Shown: positions 50,313 to 59,626 of the stretch, in pieces
How positions within the stretch are numbered: the first letter of the stretch is position 1
How the letters are laid out: the number at the start of each line of letters is the position of its first letter
Origin: Bradyrhizobium manausense
GTDB taxonomy: Bacteria; Pseudomonadota; Alphaproteobacteria; Rhizobiales; Xanthobacteraceae
Length of the DNA stretch: 64,000 nt
Direction: 5' to 3'
NCBI RefSeq assembly: GCF_018129685.1
Contig: NZ_JAFCLG010000013.1
Coordinates: 1 to 64,000, forward strand
Notes under the pieces: model-generated
Told to the model about the DNA's origin: nothing
What the model saw: only the letters and a program-made list of their open reading frames with translations
The model's database searches: none
Position numbers and translations under genes: made by a program

Positions 50313-51514
50313 AGAATCCCCCACGCCCGATAGCGTCCCCTTCCGGTAGCCTCGCGCAAGCCGAGTTCGGCCACCAGATCCTGGGCGGCGCGCGGCGTGA
50401 TCTTCAGCTCCGCTGCGATCATGCCGGCGGAGGCAACGGGCCTGGCCAGCATGTAGTCGAGCAGCGCCGGCAGCCGGGAGGTGGTGCGGCGACCGACGAG
50501 CTTGCGGGCGAGCAGGGTGCGCTGGTTAAGCCAGCGATCATGGTCCTTGAGACCGACCTCGGCGGCGGCCGTCATCGCTTCCAACTGGATCATCAGCCGT
50601 GCCGCCGGGTCGAGTGGTCGCCGCCGTTCGCGTGGGAAGGTCCTTAGCCCGGCATGCAGGCAGGTCAGATGTGTCCGGGTTTTGCCGCGACCACGGAGCA
50701 GCGCCGCGGCGAGCAACCGGCCGAGCCACGGCGTGTGCTGCAGCGGTTCGATCCGGTCCCAGGCCTCAGTGGCGATCGCCGCCGCCAGCGTCGGCGGCCA
50801 GCTGCGGGTCTGATCGACGACGCCCTGCCAGTCCTCGATCCGGGCGTCTTCGTCCCACTCGAGATCGTAGACCAACGGATCGCGCTCGGACCGGCGGGCG
50901 GTCTCGCCGGCGAGCGTTCGGTCGGATTTCGCGATCGCGGCGTCGACTGCGGTGAAGGCGGCGGCGAGCCGCGGGTCGGTTTCGATGATGACGAGCGGCT
51001 GATCAAGATCCTCGCCGTGCGTGTCCTCGGCATCGTTCGCGCCGCCACCGTCTCCCGTCCCTTCCTTGTCGCTTCCCGCTTGCCGGTCGCCCTGCCCTCC
51101 CCGTCCGCGCAAGCTTGCAAGACCGGTGGCCGACAGCGCCCAATCCGGCTTGGCCGCGGCGATACGGCGCCGGATGCGCAGCACGGCACGGGCCCGGGTC
51201 AGCTCATGGGTCGGAGCGCGGACGTCCATGCCGGCGTCGTGGAGAACCAGATCTTCGAGGTGGACCAACTCGCCCTCGAGCCACAAACTGGCGCAGGCGT
51301 CGGTGAAGTGGGTGCGCGCGACAAAACCGTCGCGGATAGGGCTCTTTGCCAGACGCTCGTCGAGGCGGGCGAGCGCATCTTCGGCAGCGGCGAGCGGGCC
51401 GATGAGCTGGGCCCACGGCAGCGGATCGGGGATTAAGTAGCCGGATGGCAAGATCTTGATAACCTTAACAGGAATCACCGATACGGAAGCTATCACGGCC
51501 TTGACTTCCGTCAT
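50309..51514 (-). CDS. DUF1612/HTH protein (RHE_PE00001 type), full length
   Basis: 401 residues from the ATG at 51514. A longer frame to 51556 would place codons inside the upstream palindrome and is less likely. The N-terminal DUF1612 region has LIPDPLPWAQLIGPLAAAEDALARLDERLAKSPIRDGFVARTH and ASLWLEGELVHLEDLVLHD. A variable Asp/Gly-rich middle precedes the C-terminal helix-turn-helix (ASAGMIAAELKITPRAAQDLVAEL). It is probably a transcriptional regulator; targets unknown. A truncated paralogue lies at 42730. Confidence 0.88.
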   Translation of the reverse strand: MTEVKAVIASVSVIPVKVIKILPSGYLIPDPLPWAQLIGPLAAAEDALARLDERLAKSPIRDGFVARTHFTDACASLWLEGELVHLEDLVLHDAGMDVRAPTHELTRARAVLRIRRRIAAAKPDWALSATGLASLRGRGGQGDRQAGSDKEGTGDGGGANDAEDTHGEDLDQPLVIIETDPRLAAAFTAVDAAIAKSDRTLAGETARRSERDPLVYDLEWDEDARIEDWQGVVDQTRSWPPTLAAAIATEAWDRIEPLQHTPWLGRLLAAALLRGRGKTRTHLTCLHAGLRTFPRERRRPLDPAARLMIQLEAMTAAAEVGLKDHDRWLNQRTLLARKLVGRRTTSRLPALLDYMLARPVASAGMIAAELKITPRAAQDLVAELGLREATGRGRYRAWGIL

Positions 51515-51540
51515 AGCGAGGTAGGCACACGACCGTGTGT

Positions 51541-51571
51541 CACTATCGATAACCACCCCTTATCGATAGTG
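51541..51571. promoter_or_regulatory. Perfect 12-bp palindrome upstream of the DUF1612 gene
   Basis: CACTATCGATAA at 51541-51552, then 7 bases, then the exact complement at 51560-51571. It starts 27 bp upstream of the ATG, the usual place for an autoregulatory operator. The truncated paralogue at 42730 has lost this region. No gene is seen from 51572 to 51736. Confidence 0.65.
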
Positions 51572-51736
51572 TTGGACGTCACGGCGCAAATCAGCGATTC
51601 TCGGCCTCCGGATGCCCGCCCGACGGCCTCGGCCGGGCTCCGATCGTCGAGAAAGCCCGTGACGCCACCGCCCGCGCCTCTTCCGGAAGACAGATCCCGC
51701 TCCGCTCGCCGGGGCGACGCCGGCCTGGCGGTCGCC

Positions 51737-52132
51737 TCAGGCGGCCTCGATATCGGTCTGCGGAAAGTCGGCGCCCTTGAACATCAAGGGCTGGCCCAGA
51801 TGGCGGGCGCAGGCATAGGCAAAACAGTCCCCGAAATTGAGCCGCGCCGGATGGCGGCCCTTGCCGAAGCGGTCGAAGGCGTCGAGCGCCATCCGCGCCG
51901 TCTCCGGCGGCACTGCCACCATGGTGATCTCCATCAGCGCGAGATAACTCTCGACCGCCTCCGCCGCCGCGGCGATCGGAAGGTCGAGCACCCGCGCCAC
52001 CGCGATCGCCGCCTCCCAGACCGCGAGCGGCGAGGTCAGCCGCGTTCCGGTCTGCTGCAGGCGCGCCAGCAGCTCGCGCGCCTCGTCCTCGTCGGTCAAC
52101 AACGCAGTCAGCGCCGAGGCGTCGATGAACAT
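51737..52132 (-). CDS. vapC: VapC-type PIN-domain ribonuclease toxin
   Basis: 131 residues. The PIN acidic residues are visible: MFIDASAL (Asp4), SPLAVWEAAIA (Glu), then LNFGDCFAYACARHLGQPLMFKGADFPQTDI (Asp pair). It cleaves RNA and is neutralised by the upstream VapB. The start overlaps the antitoxin stop by one base. Confidence 0.93.
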   Translation of the reverse strand: MFIDASALTALLTDEDEARELLARLQQTGTRLTSPLAVWEAAIAVARVLDLPIAAAAEAVESYLALMEITMVAVPPETARMALDAFDRFGKGRHPARLNFGDCFAYACARHLGQPLMFKGADFPQTDIEAA

Positions 52133-52377
52133 CAGACGTCCTCATACAGGCTGTCGCGGAACGCCTTGTCGGCCGGCTGGCCCTTGGCCGGCTGGCCCTT
52201 GGCGCGCAGATCCCGGCAGAATTTTACGCCGAGCTCGACCAAAGACGGCCTGCCCTGCTCGCGCTCGAGCTCATGGGCAAGCGCCGTATGCACGGCTTCA
52301 GTAAGCCCGATCTTCTTCACCGCCGCCACCTTGCGGGCCAGCGCATCCGTCTCCGGATTCTTGATGTGGAAGGCCAT
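52132..52377 (-). CDS. vapB: VapB-type antitoxin
   Basis: 81 residues from the ATG at 52377. MAFHIKNPETDALARKVAAVKKIGLTEAVHTALAHELER is typical of Rv0623-like VapB antitoxins. A direct repeat in the C-terminus (AKGQP AKGQP, two 15-bp copies around 52178-52208) adds five residues and may tune the length of the toxin-binding tail. Confidence 0.9.
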   Translation of the reverse strand: MAFHIKNPETDALARKVAAVKKIGLTEAVHTALAHELEREQGRPSLVELGVKFCRDLRAKGQPAKGQPADKAFRDSLYEDV

Positions 52378-52575
52378 GGCACATTCCTCTAGACTGTATC
52401 GTGTATCCGTATATAGCATCAAGGATACACCAAGGGAAGGGCCACCGCCCCCGCGGAAGGCAATACCGGGAGTTTGGCCGGTGCCGACCGGGGTTTCAGG
52501 CGGCCCGTCCGTTGGCCCAGGCCATCCCGCAAGACGCCCGGCCGTTCACGCGCGCGACTACAGGGTTAATTTTTG

Positions 52576-53664
52576 ATGACCTCCCCTCTCCGTCTACCGG
52601 ACGCAACCTCGATCAACGCGGCGCTGGCTGGCCTTGAGCCCGCGACCGCCGATGCCGACCTGGTCCCTGCCCTCGCCCACGCCTTCTCAGGCTTTCACTT
52701 CAGCGTCGCGCGGATCGACGATGACTACTGGCGCGACATCCGTTCGGTAATTCGACCGGATCGTACGCGGATCGGCGAACTGCGGCCGTGGATGACAGGC
52801 GAGCTTGCCAAGGATGACGGCGACCTTGACGCGCTGTGGCGGCGCCTCAAGGAGACGGACCTGCAGATCACCGAATGGCGCGGCACCAGCGCCTTCGTGT
52901 TCGCGCCGACCGGTCCCGCCGCGGCCGATTACGTCCAGATCGCGCTCGGCCGCGAGATCGAGTGGCGCGCCGGTCCGATCGTCAATCCCGATTATCGACC
53001 GTTCGGCGAAGAGGAGCTGTTCGATCCGGGCTGGATTCGCCGCGACGAGTTTTGCGAGGCCGATCGCCTGGTGGGCCCAGTTTACCGCCTGCTCGACCGT
53101 GCCGGTGGCGCCCTCGTCCATCTCCGCAGCTTCCTTGGACGCTGCGGTCGCGTCGAGCGCGAGCGCCGTGAAGCCAAGCGTCCGGAGCTCGAGCGGCGGA
53201 TGATTCAGGAAATCGGACCGGACGGCGCCCACGAAATCCCGTTCCTCGAAGCGGTGCCCGACTGGTTCGAGCACGTGCCGCGCGAGCTGCGCTTCTTCGA
53301 AGACTGGGAGCAATCAAGCGCCGGCGCGCAGCGGGTGTTCGCGCATTGGGCCCTCGACATCCGCGACTACACCCACAAGGGAGAGCGCGAGGTCGGCTTC
53401 ATTCCGCGGCCGCTGCGGCCGCCCAAGGACCGGCTTCTGCCAATGCCGGATAAGTCGGTGCACATTTTGATGGATCGCATCGAGGCGATCGATCGCGAGC
53501 TCGGGCTTCCGTTCGGCTGGTTTTTCCTCATGACCCACGGCCACTGGGTTGAGGCGGAGATCGGGCAAGCCGTCGCGGCCGCGCTGCGCGAGCAGCGCGT
53601 CCGGCTACCCGATCGCGACGCCCGCGTGCTGCTGCGCTGGGCTGACAAGCCTTACGGATTCTGA
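52576..53664 (+). CDS. Unknown conserved-looking protein before the recombinase
   Basis: 362 residues from the ATG at 52576. Distinctive segments: SARIDDDYWRDIRSVIRPDR-like (VARIDDDYWRDIRSV), DPGWIRRDEFCEADRLVGP, AVPDWFEHVPRELRFFEDWEQSS and HWALDIRDYTHKGEREVGFIPRPLRPPKDRLLPMP. No motif I know. It ends 13 bp before the tyrosine recombinase, so the two are probably co-transcribed and may act together in excision or site choice; this is inference only. Confidence 0.75.
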   Translation: MTSPLRLPDATSINAALAGLEPATADADLVPALAHAFSGFHFSVARIDDDYWRDIRSVIRPDRTRIGELRPWMTGELAKDDGDLDALWRRLKETDLQITEWRGTSAFVFAPTGPAAADYVQIALGREIEWRAGPIVNPDYRPFGEEELFDPGWIRRDEFCEADRLVGPVYRLLDRAGGALVHLRSFLGRCGRVERERREAKRPELERRMIQEIGPDGAHEIPFLEAVPDWFEHVPRELRFFEDWEQSSAGAQRVFAHWALDIRDYTHKGEREVGFIPRPLRPPKDRLLPMPDKSVHILMDRIEAIDRELGLPFGWFFLMTHGHWVEAEIGQAVAAALREQRVRLPDRDARVLLRWADKPYGF

Positions 53665-53677
53665 GGGAGCGCCGAGC

Positions 53678-54850
53678 ATGGACGACATCACCTCCGCCGC
53701 GCTGGTCTCCGACCCCGAAACTCGGCGGGCGCTACAGCTCGACACGCTCTCGGCCATCCTGCCGATGGAGCGGCGCGACCGGCTCGCCGAGCTTCTGACC
53801 GACGACGATGTCGCGACGCTGAAGCATCTCGCGCGCGAGGGCATCGGCGAGAATTCGTTGCGGGCGCTGGCCTCCGATCTCGCCTACCTCGAAGCCTGGG
53901 CCCAGGCGGCGACCGGCGCGGCGTTGCCGTGGCCGGCCTCGGAAAGCCTCGCGCTGAAATTCGTGGCGCATCATCTGTGGGATCCGGTCAGGCGCGAGGC
54001 CGACCCCCAGCACGGCATGCCGGCCGACGTCGCGGCCGCGCTACGCGAAAGCGAGATGCTGCGCAGCACCGGCCCGCATGCGCCGTCGACGGTGAAACGG
54101 CGGCTTGCAAGCTGGGGGACGTTGCATCGGTGGAAAGGGCAGGAGGGTCCGCTCGCCTCGCCGAGCCTGCGCTCGGCGCTCCGGTTGGCAGTCCGAGCCA
54201 GCACCCGGCCGCGTCGGCGCAAGAGCAGGCGGGCGCTCACCCGCGATGTCCTCGATCGTCTCCTCGCCACCTGCCGGTCCGACCGGCTGGCCGACACCCG
54301 GGATCTCGCCATCCTGCTCTTGGCCTTCGCATCCGGCGGGCGCCGGCGCAGCGAGGTGGCGCGGCTGCGGGTCGAGCAGCTCACCGACGAGCCGCCGGTT
54401 CCGCTCGATCCCCACAACCCGAATTCGCCGACCTTGCCGTGCGTCGCCATTCAGCTCGGCCGCACCAAGACCGGCAACGCCGACGACGAGGGGAGGGTGC
54501 TGCTGGTCGGACCGCCGGTCGAGGCGCTGCGCGAATGGCTGGAGCGGGCGGACATCAGCCAGGGGCCGATCTTCCGCGCGATCGATCGCTGGGAGGCGAT
54601 CGAGCAGCGGGCGCTGACGCCGCAGTCGATTAATCTGATCGTGAAGCGGCGGTGCGCGATGGCGGGGCTGGATGCGAGGGAGTTTTCCGCGCACGGCTTG
54701 AGATCCGGGTATCTGACTGAGGCAGCGCAACGCGGCGTTTCCCTGTCGGAGGCGATGCAACAGTCCCAGCATCGCTCGGTGCAGCAGGCAGCCAGCTATT
54801 ACAACGAAGCAGATCGCACGCGTGGGAAGGCCGCCCGTCTCGCACTATAA
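53678..54850 (+). CDS. Tyrosine site-specific recombinase
   Basis: 390 residues from the ATG at 53678 with GAGGGAG upstream; the open frame back to 53549 is rejected. The N-terminal SAM-like core-binding domain is followed by the catalytic domain: LAFASGGRRRSEVARL (first Arg), LGRTKTGN (Lys), FSAHGLRSGYLTEAAQRG (HxxR), SQHRSVQQAASYYNEAD (His and nucleophilic Tyr). All residues are present. It may drive integration or multimer resolution of the plasmid. Confidence 0.92.
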   Translation: MDDITSAALVSDPETRRALQLDTLSAILPMERRDRLAELLTDDDVATLKHLAREGIGENSLRALASDLAYLEAWAQAATGAALPWPASESLALKFVAHHLWDPVRREADPQHGMPADVAAALRESEMLRSTGPHAPSTVKRRLASWGTLHRWKGQEGPLASPSLRSALRLAVRASTRPRRRKSRRALTRDVLDRLLATCRSDRLADTRDLAILLLAFASGGRRRSEVARLRVEQLTDEPPVPLDPHNPNSPTLPCVAIQLGRTKTGNADDEGRVLLVGPPVEALREWLERADISQGPIFRAIDRWEAIEQRALTPQSINLIVKRRCAMAGLDAREFSAHGLRSGYLTEAAQRGVSLSEAMQQSQHRSVQQAASYYNEADRTRGKAARLAL

Positions 54851-54889
54851 GGTGGATGCAAGTCTACTGAATGGCGCGCTGGAATCATT

Positions 54890-54905
54890 GTTGTCAGCTG
54901 ACAAC
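54890..54905. promoter_or_regulatory. parS-like centromere site 1 (repABC)
   Basis: The 16-bp perfect palindrome GTTGTCAGCTGACAAC fits the repABC parS consensus GTTNNCNGCNGNNAAC. It lies 190 bp upstream of repA. Confidence 0.85.
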
Positions 54906-54935
54906 ATGATCGTTGACGTTAGTCCGTCCGCTGAT

Positions 54936-54951
54936 GTTGTCAGCGGACAAC
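54936..54951. promoter_or_regulatory. parS-like centromere site 2 (repABC)
   Basis: GTTGTCAGCGGACAAC fits GTTNNCNGCNGNNAAC with one imperfect pair. It lies 31 bp after site 1. The remaining 54952-55095 likely holds the repA promoter, with AT-rich sequence near 55000. Confidence 0.85.
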
Positions 54952-55095
54952 ATTCGCGTGGAAGCTGCATGCAGGCACTGATTCGGCGTTAGGAATTCAT
55001 TAACCCTTTAATTCTTGCTCAAATCGGAGAATCGTGGCCTTCTCTCAAAACGGAAAGAAAGCGTCTGACGCTGAGAAACCGTCTTGAGAGAGCGA

Positions 55096-56310
55096 ATGGT
55101 ACACTTAGCGGAACAGCAAGTCACCAAGGACGAAACCGCGTCCGCACGTGTCACCCGCCATGCCGGCATTCTTTCTGGCCAACTTCGCTCGCTTGCCACG
55201 ACGCTTTTTCCCCCTTCGGCGAGCAAAGGGCTTCGATCTTTCACGTCAGGTGAAGTTGCGCGTATCGCCGGCGTATCCGATGGCTATCTCCGACAACTCT
55301 CGCTGGATGGCCTCGGACCAACTCCAACAACTGGTCACGGCGGGCGCCGATCTTACACCCTAGCTCAGATTAATGAGTTACGTGGATACCTCGCGACTGC
55401 GCGCCCGCGAGAAGCCCTAGAGTTTCTCCCGCGCCGCCGCTCCGGCGACAAACTTCAAATCATCACCGTCGCGAACTTCAAGGGCGGCTCCGCCAAGACG
55501 ACAACGGCACTGTACCTCTCGCAATATCTCGCCCTTGCGGGTTTTCGGGTCCTCGCGATCGACCTCGATCCGCAAGCTTCGCTGTCCGCAATGTTCGGCT
55601 ATCAGCCCGAATTCGACATCGCTGAGAACGGAACACTGTACGGTGCAATTCGGTATGACGAACATCGCCGCCCGATGCGTGAAGTTGTCCGGCCGACCTA
55701 TTTTGATGGAATAGGGCTTGTTCCCGGCAACCTAGAGCTCATGGAATTTGAGCACCATACGCCTCGCGCAATGATCGAGCGGCGCGAACGCGGCCATGAT
55801 CTGTTCTTCCGCCGCGTCGCCAGTGCCATCGATCAGGTTGCCGATGACTATGACGTCGTTGTCATCGACTGCCCGCCTCAACTTGGTTACTTGACGATGG
55901 GGGCATTGAACGCTGCAACGGCGATGCTCGTCACGATCCATCCGCAAATGGTCGATGTCGCGTCTATGAGCCAGTTCCTACTGATGACCTCGGATCTTAT
56001 GTCCGTTATCGAGGAAGCTGGCGGCCGACTGGCCCATGATTTCATTCGTTACGTCATTACGCGACACGATCCAAATGACGTGCCCGAAGCTCAAATTGTA
56101 GCCCTCCTTCGGAACCTGTTTGGATCGGATGTACTACAGGCCACGGTGTGGAAATCGACCGCAATTGCCAATGCCGGTCTCACCAAGCAATCGCTTTATG
56201 AGCTAGAGCGCGGCTCCGTGGGACGAGGCACTTACGATCGGGCGCTGGAATCAGTTGACGCCGTCAATGCCGAAGTGTCGCAACTTCTAAAGAAGGTGTG
56301 GGGTCGATGA
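55096..56310 (+). CDS. repA: Plasmid partition ATPase RepA
   Basis: 404 residues from the ATG at 55096. The N-terminal helix-turn-helix (SGEVARIAGVSDGYLRQLSLDGLGPTP) binds the operator. The ParA ATPase has the deviant Walker A VANFKGGSAKTTTALYLSQYL, Walker A' LAIDLDPQASLSAMFG and VVVIDCPPQLG. RepA and RepB segregate the plasmid, and RepA represses the operon. It is the first gene of repABC. Confidence 0.96.
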   Translation: MVHLAEQQVTKDETASARVTRHAGILSGQLRSLATTLFPPSASKGLRSFTSGEVARIAGVSDGYLRQLSLDGLGPTPTTGHGGRRSYTLAQINELRGYLATARPREALEFLPRRRSGDKLQIITVANFKGGSAKTTTALYLSQYLALAGFRVLAIDLDPQASLSAMFGYQPEFDIAENGTLYGAIRYDEHRRPMREVVRPTYFDGIGLVPGNLELMEFEHHTPRAMIERRERGHDLFFRRVASAIDQVADDYDVVVIDCPPQLGYLTMGALNAATAMLVTIHPQMVDVASMSQFLLMTSDLMSVIEEAGGRLAHDFIRYVITRHDPNDVPEAQIVALLRNLFGSDVLQATVWKSTAIANAGLTKQSLYELERGSVGRGTYDRALESVDAVNAEVSQLLKKVWGR

Positions 56311-57326
56311 ACAAGCGCACTGACACCATCAAGAGCCTTTTCACGGCCCCACAATCGAACCCGTTGTCAGCTGACAACGCGCCAGCTGCCTTGCCGCGGG
56401 TCTCGTCGGGTTCGGTCCGCTCGTTGAAAGATTCGTTTTCCGAGGTCGAGAGAGAAAACGAGGATCTTCGCGAAAGAATCGCATCCGGTGCTGTAATAGC
56501 TCAAATCGACCCTTTGCTTATCGATCCGTCACCGCTGGCCGACCGGTTCCGCGACCATGACGATAGCTCGTTCGAGGCGCTTAAACAGTCGATCGCACAG
56601 CGTGGCCAAGAGGTGCCTATTCTCATTCGGGAGCATCCTGAAATAAAAGGGCGCTACCAGAGCGCCTATGGCCACCGACGAGTCCGCGCCACGCGCGAAT
56701 TAGGCATTCCCGTCAAAGCAATCCTGCGATCGCTGTCAGATGAAGCCCTTGTCGTGGCGCAAGGACTCGAGAACGCACCACGCGAAGATTTGAGCTTCAT
56801 TGAACGCGCTACCTTCGCAATGCATATCGAAGATGCGGGACATAGCCGGTCAGTCGTACAAGATGCGTTGTCGATCGACAGAGCCGAGGCATCAAAGCTT
56901 CTTGCGGTCGCCCGATCGGTTCCGACCGACGTTATTCACGCAATCGGGAAGGCTTCGAAGGTTGGCCGCGGCCGTTGGCAGTCGTTTGCAGAACTGATCA
57001 AGGATGCCGCTGCGCTCAAACGTGTCAGAGCGGTGATCGCTGAAGCGAAATTTGCAGAGCGCGAAACCGACGCGCGATTTCTTGCCGCATTTTCAGCAGC
57101 CAGCCGCCCATCTCGTGCGGGGACATCGAAGCCGTCGGAGGAGAAGCCGGTCTTTTCCGCATCCGGCGATAGGATTGCGCGCGTGCGTCACGCCGAGCGC
57201 GAATTGAAGCTCACCATCGACAAGAATGTCTCGACGACATTCGCTGCATTTCTTGTCGACCAACTCCCGGCCCTGTTCGACGCTTTTTCCAAGACGGGCG
57301 AGGGCCAGGAAACCACCGAGGCCTGA
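56307..57326 (+). CDS. repB: Plasmid partition protein RepB
   Basis: 339 residues from the ATG at 56307, overlapping the repA stop (ATGA). ParB-type motifs: IDPLLIDPSPLADRF, FEALKQSIAQRGQEVPILIRE, YQSAYGHRRVRATRELGIPVKAIL and the helix-turn-helix around HSRSVVQDALSIDRAEASKLLAVA. The third parS-like site is inside its coding sequence near codon 19. It binds parS and works with RepA. Confidence 0.95.
   Translation: MNKRTDTIKSLFTAPQSNPLSADNAPAALPRVSSGSVRSLKDSFSEVERENEDLRERIASGAVIAQIDPLLIDPSPLADRFRDHDDSSFEALKQSIAQRGQEVPILIREHPEIKGRYQSAYGHRRVRATRELGIPVKAILRSLSDEALVVAQGLENAPREDLSFIERATFAMHIEDAGHSRSVVQDALSIDRAEASKLLAVARSVPTDVIHAIGKASKVGRGRWQSFAELIKDAAALKRVRAVIAEAKFAERETDARFLAAFSAASRPSRAGTSKPSEEKPVFSASGDRIARVRHAERELKLTIDKNVSTTFAAFLVDQLPALFDAFSKTGEGQETTEA
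56363..56378. promoter_or_regulatory. parS-like site 3, inside repB
   Basis: GTTGTCAGCTGACAAC, identical to site 1, within the N-terminal coding part of repB. Intragenic parS sites are known in some repABC plasmids. Confidence 0.85.
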
Positions 57327-57369
57327 GCGCCTCATCCTCTAAACTCGAACCAGGAGCAGTCACGGAAAA

Positions 57370-57422
57370 AGAAAAAAGGCCCCCGAAACGGAGTTCCGGA
57401 AGCCTTCTCTTCAAGTTTGGCG
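57370..57422 (-). ncRNA. Counter-transcribed RNA controlling repC
   Basis: In the repB-repC gap the minus strand has a TTGACT -35 (57457-57452), 17 bp, then a weak -10 at 57434-57429. It ends in a stem (GGCTTCCGGA.../...GGGGGCC) followed by TTTTTTC near 57377-57370. The predicted transcript is about 53 nt, the usual size of the repABC antisense RNA that limits RepC synthesis and sets incompatibility. The start point is estimated. Confidence 0.8.
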
Positions 57423-57523
57423 ACTGACAGAGAATCACTTTCGCGAATCACAGTCAAGAGACTCGACGCGATTTTATCGCCGTTTCGGTGAGCAGATTTT
57501 CTTTGCCCAACTGAGGCAAGGAC

Positions 57524-58756
57524 ATGCAGTCACACTCTCCAACGACGCCCTTTGGGCGGCGATCGCTGACGCTTGCCCACGTGGCAAGCCAAATGGGAGC
57601 TACGGCGCGACCCCCTGAAAAGGTCGTGCACAAATGGAACATCTTTCACGCCATCTGTACGGCGCGGCCGCGCCTCGGGGTGTCCGAGCGCTCGCTTTCG
57701 GTGTTGAACGCGCTTCTGACCTTCCATCCGGAGACGGCACTGACAGGGGAGGACGACCTGATCGTCTTTCCGTCCAACGACAAGCTCACGCTGCGCGCGC
57801 ACGGCATGCCCGCTTCGACCTTACGCCGCCACCTGGCCGTTCTGGTCGACGCCGGGTTGATCATCCGGCGCGATAGCCCAAACGGCAAGCGCTACGCGCG
57901 GAAGGACAGCGCCGGCGAGATTGCGCTTGCCTTCGGCTTCGATCTGTCACCGCTCGTCGTGCGGTCAGAGGAGTTCGAGCACCTGGCGGCCGACATCGAA
58001 GCAGAGGCGCGCGCGCTCAGGCTTGTGCGCGAGCGCATCACGCTTTGCCGGCGCGACATCGCCAAGATGATTGCCACCGGCATCGAGGAAGGCGTCCCGA
58101 CGCGCAGAGGAGGGCAGGGGCCGGCCGATTGGCAAGAGGTCCACGCCGCCTTCAGGGCGATGCTGGCCCAGATTCCGAGGACCGCCACACGGGAGCAGCT
58201 CGAGCCGATTGCCGACGAGCTATCGCAGCTGGCCGACGATGTGCTTAATCTTCTGGAAGCCCACATTAAATCCAAGAATCCGAGCGCCAATGAGTCCCAG
58301 TCTGAGCGCCACATACAGAATTCAAACCCAGATCCCTTAATTGATCTTGAACCGAGCTTCCAAGAAAGCCGGGCGGCGAGGGCTGAACCAAGCTCTCGAC
58401 CGTCGCGGGTTGCCGAGGGGTCGTATCCGTTGGGAATGGTGCTGGACGGATGCCCCAGCATTGTCGATTACGCCAAGGGCGGCATTTCGAATTGGCGGGA
58501 TTTTCTGGCGACCGCGGCGGTCGTGCGATCGATGTTGGGGATCAGCCCCAGCGCCTGGGAGGAGGCGCAAACCGTCATGGGCGAGGTGCAGGCCGCGATC
58601 GTCGTCGCGTGTATCCTGCAGCGCGGCGCGGCGATCAATTCGGCCGGCGGTTACCTGCGCGGGTTGACGCGAAAGGCGCAGGCCGGCGAATTTTCCCTCG
58701 GTCCTATCCTGATGGCGCAGATCAATTCGCGCCTGCGCGAAAAGAAGCGGGCCTGA
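57524..58756 (+). CDS. repC: Replication initiator RepC
   Basis: 410 residues. VHKWNIFHAICTARPRLGVSERSLSVLNALLTFHPETAL and FPSNDKLTLRAHGMPASTLRRHLAVLVDAGLIIRRDSPNGKRYARKD are RepC DNA-binding hallmarks; the C-terminal part (DYAKGGISNWRDFLATAAVVRSMLGIS, INSAGGYLRGLTRKA) is also typical. In repABC plasmids the origin lies within repC. Expression is limited by the antisense RNA just upstream. Confidence 0.96.
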   Translation: MQSHSPTTPFGRRSLTLAHVASQMGATARPPEKVVHKWNIFHAICTARPRLGVSERSLSVLNALLTFHPETALTGEDDLIVFPSNDKLTLRAHGMPASTLRRHLAVLVDAGLIIRRDSPNGKRYARKDSAGEIALAFGFDLSPLVVRSEEFEHLAADIEAEARALRLVRERITLCRRDIAKMIATGIEEGVPTRRGGQGPADWQEVHAAFRAMLAQIPRTATREQLEPIADELSQLADDVLNLLEAHIKSKNPSANESQSERHIQNSNPDPLIDLEPSFQESRAARAEPSSRPSRVAEGSYPLGMVLDGCPSIVDYAKGGISNWRDFLATAAVVRSMLGISPSAWEEAQTVMGEVQAAIVVACILQRGAAINSAGGYLRGLTRKAQAGEFSLGPILMAQINSRLREKKRA

Positions 58757-59626
58757 CGCGATGGGGAGCCCGGGTCCACGCGCGATCGAGACCGCCCGGT
58801 GCGGCGCTTCACCGTGCGCGACCAGACCCGATCGAGCCGATCGCTGTGACGCCCACGTTCGACGTCGAGACCGGCGCGTCCGACCGTGACGGCCAGCTTG
58901 CGTCTCGGCGTTGGTCTTTGTCGTCGAGTTGATGGAAGAAGATGCCGAATGACCGCGATCTCTTGCCTCGATGATGGTGCTGGCCACTCGACGGTGGATG
59001 CCGATGATTAGGCGTCTTCACGAACGACAGCCTCACCATGATGTACGAAACCATCCGTGGCGCGCTTGTGTCGGATGACGCCCGGAAAGCAGCGGGTGAG
59101 AAACCGCGGTTTAGGACTCGGGAGACGCCGGGATTTGGGGGGAACATGCGGCCAACCTTGAGGCTGAGATGCCTCGACGCGGCATGTTTTTCGAAATCGT
59201 CGACTGGTGAGAAGATCAGTCCCAACACCCGCTTAAACGCGCATCGGATACTGCGGGCCCCAACCCTTGTAAGGGTCCTTGCGGCCCCGTGATGTGCTCA
59301 AACGTGGCAGGCACAGGTCACTCGTCCAGCGTGCCACCGCAGGGGTGATGCGTCGCGGCCCTGGCAATCGGCCATCGCAATTGATGCTAACTATCTAGCA
59401 GATCGCGCTCCTCGGCTCAGCGCGCATTCGGCGTCTCAGTTCGCTGCTATCCGTCCCTTCCGATTGCATTTCTCACATGGTGCGGGAGAGATTTTTCGGC
59501 CGGGCTGGACTTGCTGCGTGACCGGGGCAAATCCAGTACCACCGCATGCCGGACATCTAATCTCAGTCGGCTTCTTGGATTGGTCTTTCACGGACGGCTT
59601 TTTCATCGCAACCCTTCAAAGCAAAC

